Assembly (NCBI GenBank): GCA_025997955.1
Contig: BNVH01000041.1
Location: forward strand, 1 to 31,167
DNA length: 31,167 bases
Direction of reading: 5' to 3'
Origin: Synergistales bacterium
GTDB lineage: Bacteria > Synergistota > Synergistia > Synergistales > Aminobacteriaceae
Part shown: positions 1-8,470 of the stretch, in pieces
Position numbering within the stretch: the stretch's first letter is position 1
Layout of the letters: each line of letters opens with the position of its first letter
The notes under the pieces: generated by a model
Databases searched by the model: none
What the model saw: only the letters and a program-made list of their open reading frames with translations
What the model was told of the DNA's origin: nothing
Position numbers and translations under genes: made by a program

Positions 1-66
1 TTGACTGCCGCGACATGTCTGTCTTGATGCTCTTGTTTGTCCGTTTTTTCGCCCTCGTCTTCGTCA
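1..66. repeat. Left arm of a 66-bp exact inverted repeat
   Basis: Bases 1-66 are the exact reverse complement of 1241-1306 (base i pairs with base 1307-i); identity breaks at base 67. The partner copy lies inside the rpoC 3' coding region and reads as a normal RpoC tail. This edge copy therefore most likely comes from a fold-back or amplification/assembly chimera. Because the arms are identical, a spurious ORF beginning MSVLMLLFVRFF can be read from both ends of the repeat. Treat these bases as not belonging to native rpoC. Confidence 0.85.
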
Positions 67-1373
67 TAGCTCAGGACAACGAGCATAACACCTCAGAGGC
101 TTTGCGTATATTCAGGGGCGACGAGCTCAAGAGAATAGAGAAGCCAAACGAGGAGACGTCCGAGCTTTTGGGTAAGCCACTTGATGATAACGCTATACAG
201 CTTCTATTGAAGCCTGGGATGATGATTTCAGAAATTCTTGTAGAGCACGACGGGCAGGACGTAAACATTATCGTGGGCGACGCGGCTTTCCGCAAGCAAA
301 TGGAGGGCTTGGAGCTTGTTTCCGATTTTTCCGTCGGGGAAACCGAAGTAGCCAAGTGGTCTAGCCTAACCGCGGCCGACCTTAAAGCCATAACATCCTG
401 CGATCCTACTCCTATTATGGTAAGAGACCGCGACGCGTTGGAAAAACTAGTCGGAGTCGGTTGGTTGGCCGAGGAATTGACTGTAGGAGACGATGTTTTG
501 GCCGAAGCCGACACGCTCATAACGCAAGAGACGACGAAACTCATAGCGGACGCGCAGTTTTTTGACATAAAGGTGTGGCATAATGTAGAACAAATAGTCG
601 TCGTGGACATGTTCCAGAACGACTTGATGAACAACGACGCCCTTTGGGGTAAAACCCTTCTGAAAGCCGAGGGTAAAGACGGACTTTCGCTTGACGACGC
701 TCCGCAGTACGTCGACGCTCGTGTTGTTCGCGCCTTGGCCGAGGGTACTTTTACTCTCATTGAGACCGAGGACGGGGCTATCAGCCGAAAGGATCTGCTT
801 AAAAAGTTTCTGTCTGGCAAAATCGGCGGCAAAATACTTTTGAGCGTGGCGTTCGCGAACACATCTAACAACTCAAGTTCTTTGGAGTACGGACGGGAAG
901 TCGACAAAGATACGCTTGAGATTATTGCCGACGGAGAGCCCTCGGAGATATTTGTGCGGGCTCTCTCCGCTAAGAGCGACGCCAAAGAGCTGATACGCAA
1001 CGTTACATTTGTGCGCAAACTGCGTGAAAGACCGGAATGCAAGCCGTTTATCCACGGCATCACCAAGGCCGCTTTGGCTACGGACAGTTTCCTTTCGGCG
1101 GCGTCTTTCCAACAGACAGCCCAGATTTTGGCCGGAGCCGCTGTTAAGGGTCAAATAGATCCTCTCTATGGACTCAAAGAAAATGTAATTATAGGTCACC
1201 TTGTCCCAGCCGGAACGGGAGTGGTCGGGTACAAACGCTTTGACGAAGACGAGGGCGAAAAAACGGACAAACAAGAGCATCAAGACAGACATGTCGCGGC
1301 AGTCAAAAACTGGACCGAGTCCTTGGACGCTGAGGATATCGCAAAGACAGAGAGCGACGTGTTTGATAAATAA
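67..1373 (+). CDS. rpoC: DNA-directed RNA polymerase subunit beta' (C-terminal part, 5' truncated)
   Basis: This is the 3' end of the gene for the catalytic beta' subunit of RNA polymerase. The block around 1060-1220 reads GITKAALATDSFLSAASF followed by GLKENVIIGHLVPAGTG, the near-invariant RpoC C-terminal signature. An acidic tail of about 55 residues follows. The roughly 330 residues before the block lack the usual RpoC landmarks (GGLPRVxxLFEAR, the HIEVIVRQM segment). They contain a stretch near residues LEKLVGVGWLAEEL...ITQETTKLIADAQ that resembles the LVGR.LAEDV...IT.E..KKI..A module RpoC has near its second zinc site. I infer a lineage-specific insertion built of repeated hybrid-motif modules. 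The reading frame is open to the left, but bases 1-66 are an inverted duplication, so the trustworthy part begins at 67. Assignment of the C-terminal block is secure; the insertion is inference. Confidence 0.88.
1241..1306. repeat. Right arm (native copy) of the 66-bp inverted repeat
   Basis: This is the native copy inside rpoC, encoding part of the acidic C-terminal tail. It is exactly reverse-complementary to bases 1-66, 1174 bp away. No transposase, terminal-repeat structure or target-site duplication is visible at either arm, which argues against a mobile element. Confidence 0.8.
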
Positions 1374-1387
1374 AGCATTTAAACTAA

Positions 1388-1415
1388 TAGGGGCGACCGC
1401 TTTCGGTCGCCCCTA
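1388..1415. repeat. Palindromic repeat between rpoC and tig (possible terminator)
   Basis: A 12-bp perfect GC-rich stem closes on a CTTT loop (core GGGGCGACCG / CGGTCGCCCC), 15 bases after the rpoC stop. No T-run follows, so it is not a textbook intrinsic terminator, though it could stabilise the rpoC 3' end. The same element, with the same upstream ACTAATA and downstream CCCCTAC flanks, occurs inside holB near 12984-13014, so it belongs to a dispersed palindromic repeat family. Confidence 0.75.
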
Positions 1416-1467
1416 CTGAAATACGTTAGGATATTTACAGTAAATTTTGAGCGGGAGTTGGCTGAGT

Positions 1468-2823
1468 ATGAAGACAGAGTTATTGGGACAGGAAAAGAAT
1501 ATAGTCAAGGTTAAAATTGAGTTCACCGCCGAGGAGTTTGCCGTGAGTCTTCAAAAAACCTTGCAGGAAATAGCGGAGAGAGTAAAAATCCCCGGGTTTA
1601 GAAAAGGACGTGTCTCCCGCAACGTCATAGAGATGCGCTTGGGCAGAGAGAGTATTTACGACGAGGCGTTTTGGAAAATGCTCCCCAAGGCGATGGATCA
1701 GGCCATAGCTGATTACGGCCTTATACTTATCGACACGCCCATAGCCGACTATAAGTTGGCTGACGTTCGTGAGGGCGAGTCTCTCTCTTGCGAGGTGTCT
1801 TTTGAAGTATCGCCTGAGATAACCCTGCCCGAACTCGATGAGATAGAGGTAGAGAGACAAAGCCCTCGCGTCACGGAAGATATGGTCGAGGATGTGTTAA
1901 AACTCTATAAAAAGGAGTTTTCGACCCTCAAAACAGTCGAGAGAGCGGCAGCCGAAGGCGACGTCCTGTCCGTGTCCTGCGTCTCGCATGTTTTTGATTC
2001 TGACGGCAAGGATACCGAGCACCCCTTACAAGACCAGGATGTCGACCTGTCGGCTGATATACGCGCCGAGATAAAGAACGCGCTCTTGGGCAAGGATAAA
2101 GGCGATAGCGTCAGCGCGGAGTTTGACGTGGAAAGCGAGTTTGCCGATAAAAACCTCGCCGGCAAGAAACTGCGGCACGATTTCACTATTCTTGAGATAA
2201 AGGAAAGAGTTATACCAGAACTGGCGCCCGAGCTTTTGAAGGAAAAAACGGGCGAGAATTACGAATCTTTTGAGGATTTTAAGACAAAAACAAGAGAGCG
2301 ATTGGAAATTCGGCTCAATGAAGACGCTACCAATGCCGCGACTAACGCCGCTCTTAACGATTTAGTCGCTAAGTCCGAGTTAGAGGTCCCGGCGTCTATT
2401 TTGAAAAAACAAATAGACAGGCTGACTGAGCGCGACACGGCTAACGCGCGTGAGCGTTATAACTTGACCTTGGATGAGTACCTCACCCGTTTCTCCATCA
2501 ACAAGGCCAGCTATGATCAGACAACGCGCGAAAGCGCGGAAGCGATGGCGCGCCGCACGCTTGTCTTGGACGCCGTGGGTGAAGCGAACGACATCAACAT
2601 AGAGCAAGAGGAGATAGACGCGGAAATTGACGCCATGGCTAAAACTTATGGCGCGGAACCATCTAAGTTGCGCGTGCTTTTCCATAAAGAAGAAGATCGC
2701 TTGCGGACTCTTGTGAACGAGCTTTATTACAAAAAAGTAATCAAGCTCATCATGGAGAAGGTAAAGATACGTGACGTAGATACGCCGCTCTCTAACGCTC
2801 AAAGCGGCGCGGAGGGAGAGTAG
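1468..2823 (+). CDS. tig: Trigger factor, ribosome-associated chaperone and prolyl isomerase
   Basis: Trigger factor binds ribosomal protein L23 at the exit tunnel and shields nascent chains. The 451-residue product has the expected three parts. The N-terminal ribosome-binding domain carries the PGFRKGRV signature near residues 45-55; the usual proline after the GFRxG loop appears replaced, reading RVSRN. A central PPIase (FKBP-like) domain lies at roughly 150-245, and a long helical C-terminal arm follows. ATG 1468 was chosen because GCGGGAG sits 10 bases upstream; a TTG at 1447 in the same frame has no SD. The gene directly precedes clpP, a common bacterial linkage of folding and degradation. 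Identity is secure. Confidence 0.95.
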   Translation: MKTELLGQEKNIVKVKIEFTAEEFAVSLQKTLQEIAERVKIPGFRKGRVSRNVIEMRLGRESIYDEAFWKMLPKAMDQAIADYGLILIDTPIADYKLADVREGESLSCEVSFEVSPEITLPELDEIEVERQSPRVTEDMVEDVLKLYKKEFSTLKTVERAAAEGDVLSVSCVSHVFDSDGKDTEHPLQDQDVDLSADIRAEIKNALLGKDKGDSVSAEFDVESEFADKNLAGKKLRHDFTILEIKERVIPELAPELLKEKTGENYESFEDFKTKTRERLEIRLNEDATNAATNAALNDLVAKSELEVPASILKKQIDRLTERDTANARERYNLTLDEYLTRFSINKASYDQTTRESAEAMARRTLVLDAVGEANDINIEQEEIDAEIDAMAKTYGAEPSKLRVLFHKEEDRLRTLVNELYYKKVIKLIMEKVKIRDVDTPLSNAQSGAEGE

Positions 2824-2830
2824 ATCTACT

Positions 2831-3418
2831 ATGTCTTATTTCACTATTCCATATGTCATAGAACAAACGGGGCGCGGAGAGCGCTCCTACGATATATACA
2901 GCCGTCTCTTGAAGGATAGAATCATTTTCCTCGGGACGGAAGTAGACGATAACGTAGCCAATATTATTGTCGCGCAGTTGCTCTTTTTGGAGAGCGAAGA
3001 TCCCGAAAAGGACATTCACCTTTACATAAATAGTCCCGGCGGAAGCGTTACGGCCGGCATGGCCATATACGACACCATGCAGTATATCAAAAGCCCTGTC
3101 TCCACTATTTGTCTTGGGATAGCGGCAAGTATGGCGGCGTTGCTTTTGGCCGGCGGCGAGAAGGGCAAACGCACGGCTTTACCAAACGCCGAGGTGATGA
3201 TTCATCAGCCTTCGGGCGGGGCGCGCGGACAGGCCAGCGACATTGAGATTCACGCGCGCAACATCTTGCGCACACGCGAGCGAATCAATAATATTTTGGC
3301 GTCCCACACAGGGCAGGATATAGCAAAAATAGCCGTAGACACTGATCGCGACAATTTTATGACGGCGGACGAGGCGCTTGCTTACGGGCTTATTGATAAG
3401 ATAATAGCGGCTCGCTGA
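2831..3418 (+). CDS. clpP: ATP-dependent Clp protease proteolytic subunit
   Basis: ClpP forms the double-heptamer serine protease chamber that degrades substrates unfolded by ClpX. The 195-residue product has the full triad: Ser100 in GIAASMAA, His125 in MIHQP and Asp174 in DTDRD. Spacings of 25 and 49 residues match the E. coli enzyme exactly. INSPGGSVTAG (oxyanion/strand region) and the handle helix are intact. There is only a very short N-terminal propeptide, if any. It starts 7 bases after tig behind GGAGGGAG and is followed 13 bases later by clpX, so the protease and its unfoldase are co-transcribed. Secure. Confidence 0.97.
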   Translation: MSYFTIPYVIEQTGRGERSYDIYSRLLKDRIIFLGTEVDDNVANIIVAQLLFLESEDPEKDIHLYINSPGGSVTAGMAIYDTMQYIKSPVSTICLGIAASMAALLLAGGEKGKRTALPNAEVMIHQPSGGARGQASDIEIHARNILRTRERINNILASHTGQDIAKIAVDTDRDNFMTADEALAYGLIDKIIAAR

Positions 3419-3431
3419 GGGAGGAATAATT

Positions 3432-4832
3432 TTGAGAAAATCTGTCAAGGGCGGCGAAGTCGTCCATTGCTCTTTCTGCGGCAAGGCGCAGGATGAAGTT
3501 TATCGCCTGATCTCAGGGCCTGTAGGCTCCGGTATTTATATATGCGACGAGTGCGTCAATTTGTGCGGGATAATTTTGTCGAGCGACAGCGAAGAAGTTA
3601 GTGACAGCCAAGCGCCGCATAACACGCAATCAAAGAGCCGAGCCGCGCGCGGCGCTGGGCCGGACTCGGCGCCTCAGGGCTCCAAAAAAGACAAAAACCA
3701 AAATTCTCAGGTAACGCCACCCACACCGAAAGAACTCAACGCCTTTTTAGACCAGTACGTAATAGGCCAGGAACGGGCAAAAAAAGTCGTATCAGTGGCG
3801 GTCTACAATCACTATCAGCGCGTATCGAACAACATCGACACCAAGGACGCCGACGTGGAGCTCCAAAAGAGCAACGTTCTGTTGCTCGGGCCCACGGGCT
3901 CCGGCAAGACACTCATAGCGCAGACGTTGGCGCGAAAGATGAACGTCCCGTTCGCCATAGCCGACGCCACGACTCTCACCGAGGCCGGATACGTCGGCGA
4001 GGACGTGGAGAATATCCTCGTCCGGCTTCTGCAAGCCGCCGATTATGACTTGCGATACGCGGAGCGCGGTGTGATATATATAGACGAAATAGACAAAATA
4101 GCGCGAAAATCCGAGTCGACTTCCATAACGCGCGATGTTTCGGGAGAGGGAGTTCAGCAGGCCCTTTTGAAAATTTTAGAGGGGACGCTGTCAAACATCC
4201 CACCCAAAGGCGGACGCAAACACCCCCATCAGGAGTTTATTCAAATAGACACGAGCAATATTCTTTTTATATGCGGCGGGGCGTTCGAGGGCATAGAGGA
4301 CATAGTGGCGCGGCGCGAGCGGCAAAAGACCATCGGTTTCGGCGGAGAGTTGGCCAATATGGGAAGCGTAAAGCGCTACGATATAGTCAGCAAAATTCAG
4401 CCTGAGGATCTTATGGCCTTTGGCTTCATCCCTGAGCTTACGGGGCGCATACCGGTCTTGGTGGCGCTTGAGGACTTGGACGAGGAGGCTTTTGTCCGTA
4501 TTTTACAGGAGCCGCGCAACTCGCTTGTCAAGCAGTACAAGAAAATCCTGTCTCTTGAGGACGTGGCGCTTGACTTCACGCCCGACGCGCTTGCTCGGGT
4601 GGCTTCTTTGGCCGTAAAGAAAAAGACCGGCGCGCGAGGGCTTCGCTCCATTATGGAAAACCTGATGTTAGATATAATGTACGAGCTCCCCTCGCTCAAA
4701 CGCGAACCTGCCCGTATTGAGATAACGGCTGACCTCATAGACAAAACGCTCGCGGGAGACGGTAATGGATACCTCTCCGAGCTGCTCAAGAATAAATTTG
4801 CAGGCGCTGTGACGGAGAAAGAGGTTGCCTGA
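3432..4832 (+). CDS. clpX: Clp protease ATP-binding subunit ClpX
   Basis: ClpX is the AAA+ hexamer that recognises, unfolds and threads substrates into ClpP. Visible in order are the N-terminal C4 zinc-binding domain (Cys13, 16, 38 and 41), a long low-complexity linker of about 45 residues (50-95), Walker A GPTGSGKT at 153-160, Walker B VIYIDEIDK, the pore/ClpP-contact regions and the C-terminal AAA+ small domain. At 466 residues it is longer than the roughly 420 usual for the family, mostly because of the linker. The start is TTG 3432, six bases after GGGAGGA; no in-frame ATG precedes the zinc finger. It lies between clpP and lon in the same orientation. Confidence 0.96.
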   Translation: MRKSVKGGEVVHCSFCGKAQDEVYRLISGPVGSGIYICDECVNLCGIILSSDSEEVSDSQAPHNTQSKSRAARGAGPDSAPQGSKKDKNQNSQVTPPTPKELNAFLDQYVIGQERAKKVVSVAVYNHYQRVSNNIDTKDADVELQKSNVLLLGPTGSGKTLIAQTLARKMNVPFAIADATTLTEAGYVGEDVENILVRLLQAADYDLRYAERGVIYIDEIDKIARKSESTSITRDVSGEGVQQALLKILEGTLSNIPPKGGRKHPHQEFIQIDTSNILFICGGAFEGIEDIVARRERQKTIGFGGELANMGSVKRYDIVSKIQPEDLMAFGFIPELTGRIPVLVALEDLDEEAFVRILQEPRNSLVKQYKKILSLEDVALDFTPDALARVASLAVKKKTGARGLRSIMENLMLDIMYELPSLKREPARIEITADLIDKTLAGDGNGYLSELLKNKFAGAVTEKEVA

Positions 4833-4878
4833 TTTGATGTCCAAACCTGAGCAGGAGAAGTTTCGGGGAGAGATAATC

Positions 4879-7227
4879 ATGGATGACGACAGGGCTTATC
4901 CTGTCTTGCCCGTTCGTGACGTGGTGCTGTTTCCGGGGGTTATAATTCCGCTTTTTGTCGGCCGCGCCCGCTCTCTAAAAACCATCGAAACCGCGCTTTT
5001 ACATGACAAAAAAATGTTTGTGACGACCCAAAAGAGCATGGACTCGGAAGACCCCGACGGCAAAGACCTCTACAACGTCGGAGTGCTCTGCAACATACTC
5101 CAAATGGCCCGTATCCAAGACGGCACCACAAAGGCGCTTGTTGAGGGGGCTACGCGCATGAGAAGCGGCGGTTACGCAATGAACGGAGACGTTTTGACGT
5201 CACGCCTGTCTCCTATGCCCTGGACGCGCTCGGCGTCACCCAATATGGAAGCCCTGAAGCGCAGCGTTTTGGAGGGGTTTGAACATTACAACATCTTGCA
5301 GCCGCGTATCCCAGGCGAGGTAGTCGCGTCTATTTTGGAAATAGAAGATATAGGACAGCTCGTAAACCTCATAGGGGCACATATTTCGGTTAAAATCGAA
5401 TTTAAGCAGAGACTTTTGGAAACACAGGATTTAGAGTCGGCGCTCGGCGTTTTGCTGCGGATGCTCATGGAGGAAATAGACATTCTCGAACTTGAGCACG
5501 ATATTCAAAACCGCGTGAGAAGCGTGGTGGACAAACAGCAAAAAGAATATTATCTGCGAGAGCAGCTGCGTATTATCCAAGACGAGCTGGGCCAAAACGA
5601 CAAAGACAAATCGAGCGACGACAACTTAGACGAAGCCGAGCAATACCGCGAAAAAATAGCTTCGTCGGCCATGAGCGACGAAGCCAGGGAGAAGGCGCAG
5701 CGAGAGCTTGGGCGCTTGGCGAAAATGCCCGCCATATCGCCCGAGGCCGTGGTCTTGCGTAACTATCTCGATTGGCTCATAGATTTGCCTTGGAACAACC
5801 GCACGGAAGACAACGTCGATATAGCTCACGCGGCTGGGCTTTTGGATGAAGATCACTACGGTCTCAATAAAGTAAAAGAGCGTATTTTGGAGTTTTTGGC
5901 CGTGCGCCGCCAGGCCGGGGACGCTATGAAGGCTCAGATAATATGTTTTGTAGGGCCTCCGGGCGTTGGCAAGACGTCGCTTGGGAGATCCGTAGCGGGC
6001 GCGCTCGGGCGCAAGTTCGTTAACGTCTCGCTTGGCGGCGTCAGGGATGAAGCCGAGATTCGCGGACACCGAAGGACATACATAGGCTCCTTGCCTGGAC
6101 GCATAATTCAAAAGCTCACGAGAGCCGGAAGCTGCAACCCGGTCATGCTTTTAGACGAAATAGACAAGCTTGGCAACGACTTTCGCGGAGACCCGGCGTC
6201 TGCGCTCTTGGAGGCCCTCGACCCTCAGCAGAACTTCGGCTTCACGGATCACTATTTGGAAGTCCCGTTCGACCTCAGCGAGGTGCTCTTCATAACCACG
6301 GCAAACGTCACTCATACCATCCCGCGCCCGCTTCTTGACCGTATGGAGGTCATATCTCTCTCCGGCTATACAAATGAGGAAAAAACTCAGATAGCGGTTC
6401 GTCACTTGCTTCCGAGGGTTCTGAAAGAGCACGGCCTCAAAAAATCCCATATGAAAATCTCCAACAAAACCTGCCTGAGCATCGTCACGCGCTATACGCG
6501 CGAGGCCGGAGTGCGCGCCTTGGAGCGCGAGCTCTCAACAATAGCGCGCAAGGTCACGCGTCAGATAGTCGAGGCGAAAGACCGCGGAGAAACGCTGAAA
6601 ATGCCGATGACCATCGACTTGGCCGCGGTCACGGAATATCTCGGGGCGCCCAAGCTTCACGACACAAGGATACCGTCAAGGCCGCAAAAGGGCAGCGTTG
6701 TGGGCCTTGCTTGGACCGAGGCGGGCGGCGACGTGCTGATGATAGAGGCCGTTACCATGAAAGGCAAGGGCGAACTGTCACTTACGGGCAACTTGGGCGA
6801 CGTCATGCAGGAGTCGGCCAAGGCCGCCGTGAGTTTCCTGCGTTCCGTCAGTGACAAGCTCAAAATAGGAAAAATTGACTGGAAAGCTCTTGACATACAT
6901 CTTCACGTCCCGGACGGCGCCGTGCCCAAGGACGGCCCTTCAGCCGGAGTCACAATCGCCACCGCGATTCTGTCCGCGGTAAGCGGGCGCAAGGTGCAAA
7001 GCGGCATAGCGATGACGGGTGAAATATCCCTTTTGGGTCACGTCTTGCCCATTGGCGGAATAAAGGAAAAACTCTTGGCCGCCAAGCGATACGGTATAAA
7101 CCACGTCATTTTGCCCCAAACAAACATGGTGGACGTGACCGAAATGCCCGACCAAAAAATACTTGAGGGCATGGAGCTTGATTACGCCGCGGAGGCGGAA
7201 GATGTTTTTAAGAAGGTCTTGCTGTGA
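4879..7227 (+). CDS. lon: ATP-dependent protease Lon (LonA type)
   Basis: Lon is a soluble cytoplasmic homo-oligomer that degrades misfolded and regulatory proteins. The 782-residue product begins with the LonA substrate-binding domain (YPVLPVRDVVLFPG). The AAA+ module follows, with Walker A GPPGVGKT near residue 359 and Walker B MLLDEIDK. The protease domain has the Ser-Lys dyad: Ser688 in PKDGPSAG and Lys731 in GGIKEKL, 43 residues apart as in E. coli. ATG 4879 is preferred because GGGGAG lies 8 bases upstream and it leaves the usual short leader before LPVRD. ATG 4837 and TTG 4834 are in-frame alternatives that would bring the gene within a few bases of clpX. The stop overlaps the ysxC start. 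Confidence 0.96.
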   Translation: MDDDRAYPVLPVRDVVLFPGVIIPLFVGRARSLKTIETALLHDKKMFVTTQKSMDSEDPDGKDLYNVGVLCNILQMARIQDGTTKALVEGATRMRSGGYAMNGDVLTSRLSPMPWTRSASPNMEALKRSVLEGFEHYNILQPRIPGEVVASILEIEDIGQLVNLIGAHISVKIEFKQRLLETQDLESALGVLLRMLMEEIDILELEHDIQNRVRSVVDKQQKEYYLREQLRIIQDELGQNDKDKSSDDNLDEAEQYREKIASSAMSDEAREKAQRELGRLAKMPAISPEAVVLRNYLDWLIDLPWNNRTEDNVDIAHAAGLLDEDHYGLNKVKERILEFLAVRRQAGDAMKAQIICFVGPPGVGKTSLGRSVAGALGRKFVNVSLGGVRDEAEIRGHRRTYIGSLPGRIIQKLTRAGSCNPVMLLDEIDKLGNDFRGDPASALLEALDPQQNFGFTDHYLEVPFDLSEVLFITTANVTHTIPRPLLDRMEVISLSGYTNEEKTQIAVRHLLPRVLKEHGLKKSHMKISNKTCLSIVTRYTREAGVRALERELSTIARKVTRQIVEAKDRGETLKMPMTIDLAAVTEYLGAPKLHDTRIPSRPQKGSVVGLAWTEAGGDVLMIEAVTMKGKGELSLTGNLGDVMQESAKAAVSFLRSVSDKLKIGKIDWKALDIHLHVPDGAVPKDGPSAGVTIATAILSAVSGRKVQSGIAMTGEISLLGHVLPIGGIKEKLLAAKRYGINHVILPQTNMVDVTEMPDQKILEGMELDYAAEAEDVFKKVLL

Positions 7228-7883
7228 GCATGAACTGGAGCGCAAGCGTCGAGGCTACCAGCTTCAATGTTCCCCAGTTCCCACAGGAATCTGGCGATAC
7301 TTACGAATTAGCCTTGGCCGGGCGCTCTAATGTTGGGAAGTCTACATTGGTAAACGCTCTTTTGGGCGAAAAATTAGCCTACGTTGGTTCGTCTCCGGGC
7401 AAGACGCGAAGCGTAAATTTTTATTCGGTCGCGGCGCGCGAGCGAGATGGAAAATCCCTTGCGTTTCGCGTAGTGGACTTGCCCGGGTATGGCTACGCCG
7501 GAGGCAGCAAGAGCGCGCGCAAAGAGTGGTCGAAACTCACGTCAAGCTATATCGAAACACGCGCGTCGCTTTGCTTGGTCTGCCACCTCGTGGACTTTCG
7601 CCACGGGCTTTTGCCGAATGACCGAGAACTTCAGGACTGGCTCTCCGAGAGGGGCAAGCCAATAATGACTTTGTTTACCAAGTCGGATAAGATAGCCAAA
7701 AACAAGCGGCGCGCTCTTTTGCAACAATACGTGACAAGCGGCCTCAAGTCTTTCGACGTCCCGATTCTGACCTCCGGAGAGGAGCGCGTTGACGGAGAGC
7801 TTTTGGGCGTAGGCGAGCTTAGGGAGTTTTTGGTGAAATACATAAACGGCATAAAAGGCGAAGGGGGAACTTTAAATGGATAA
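7224..7883 (+). CDS. ysxC: Ribosome biogenesis GTP-binding protein YsxC/EngB
   Basis: This is a TRAFAC-class GTPase that assists late 50S subunit assembly. The 219-residue product shows G1 GRSNVGKST, the G2 threonine in SSPGKTRSVNFY, G3 DLPGYGYA and G4 TKSDK. Together these are diagnostic of the EngB/YihA family. GTG 7224 overlaps the lon TGA and has AGAAGG 7 bases upstream; ATG 7230 is an in-frame alternative two codons later. A lon-ysxC pair is a well-known bacterial linkage, supporting co-translation with lon. The stop lies 8 bases inside the following nitroreductase gene. Confidence 0.95.
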   Translation: MSMNWSASVEATSFNVPQFPQESGDTYELALAGRSNVGKSTLVNALLGEKLAYVGSSPGKTRSVNFYSVAARERDGKSLAFRVVDLPGYGYAGGSKSARKEWSKLTSSYIETRASLCLVCHLVDFRHGLLPNDRELQDWLSERGKPIMTLFTKSDKIAKNKRRALLQQYVTSGLKSFDVPILTSGEERVDGELLGVGELREFLVKYINGIKGEGGTLNG

Positions 7884-8415
7884 TCTGCATAACGAGACTG
7901 TGGGGTTTATATTGGCTCGCCGTAGCGTGCGGTCGTTTGAGCCGCGGGGCGTGGAGCCTGAGAAAGTGTCGATTCTCTTAGAGTGCGGCTTTGCCGCGCC
8001 AAGCTCCAAAAACTCTCAACCCTGTCACTTGATAGTTATAGACGATAAAGAGCTTTTACGCAAGATGGGAAATTCCGTAGAGCAGTTTCGTATGCTGACG
8101 GAAGCGCCGTTAGCCATAGCCGTGGCCGTCGATGTGGAAAACTACGAGCGCGTTCACAAGATGACGGACGGGACGTGGATTGAAGACGCGTCCGCCACAA
8201 TAGAAAATATCCTGATAGCCGCGCGTACCCTTGGCCTTGAGGGTTGTTGGCTTCAAGTGCTCAATAGAAGCGAGAGAGAAGAAGTGGCGCTCTCCGCTTT
8301 GAATATACCGAATGGCGCCAAGATTTTAGCTCTCGCTGTCCTTGGGTACGGCAAAGAACACAAGTCCAAGCATAAGGGCGCGCCCGAAGAGAGAGTTCAT
8401 AAGAACGCTTGGTAG
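7876..8415 (+). CDS. Nitroreductase-family flavoprotein
   Basis: This is a predicted FMN-dependent NAD(P)H oxidoreductase of the nitroreductase fold, 179 residues. It opens with the family FMN-phosphate motif RRSVRSFEPRGV. AAPSSKNSQPCHLIVI (about residues 34-50) and the later SATIENILIAARTLGLEGCWL helix (about 105-125) follow; all are typical. The C-terminal ILALAVLGYGKE is also characteristic. The physiological substrate cannot be told from sequence. It overlaps the ysxC stop by 8 bases with AGGGGGA in front, so it is likely translated from the same message although functionally unrelated to its neighbours. Family confident, substrate unknown. Confidence 0.9.
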   Translation: MDNLHNETVGFILARRSVRSFEPRGVEPEKVSILLECGFAAPSSKNSQPCHLIVIDDKELLRKMGNSVEQFRMLTEAPLAIAVAVDVENYERVHKMTDGTWIEDASATIENILIAARTLGLEGCWLQVLNRSEREEVALSALNIPNGAKILALAVLGYGKEHKSKHKGAPEERVHKNAW

Positions 8416-8470
8416 GAGCCTCTTTGCTAAAGGATAACGAAACAAAAACTCGAAAGGGAGAAAATTATAA

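Noticed and set aside
15..66. ORF start MSVLMLLFVRFF apparently giving rpoC a hydrophobic leader
   Set aside because: These codons come from the inverted duplication at the edge; the same peptide is read antisense from 1241-1292. RpoC has no such start.
873..1292. 139-codon antisense ORF in rpoC
   Set aside because: It is a shadow of the rpoC frame and shares its first 17 residues with the inverted edge copy; no SD or homology.
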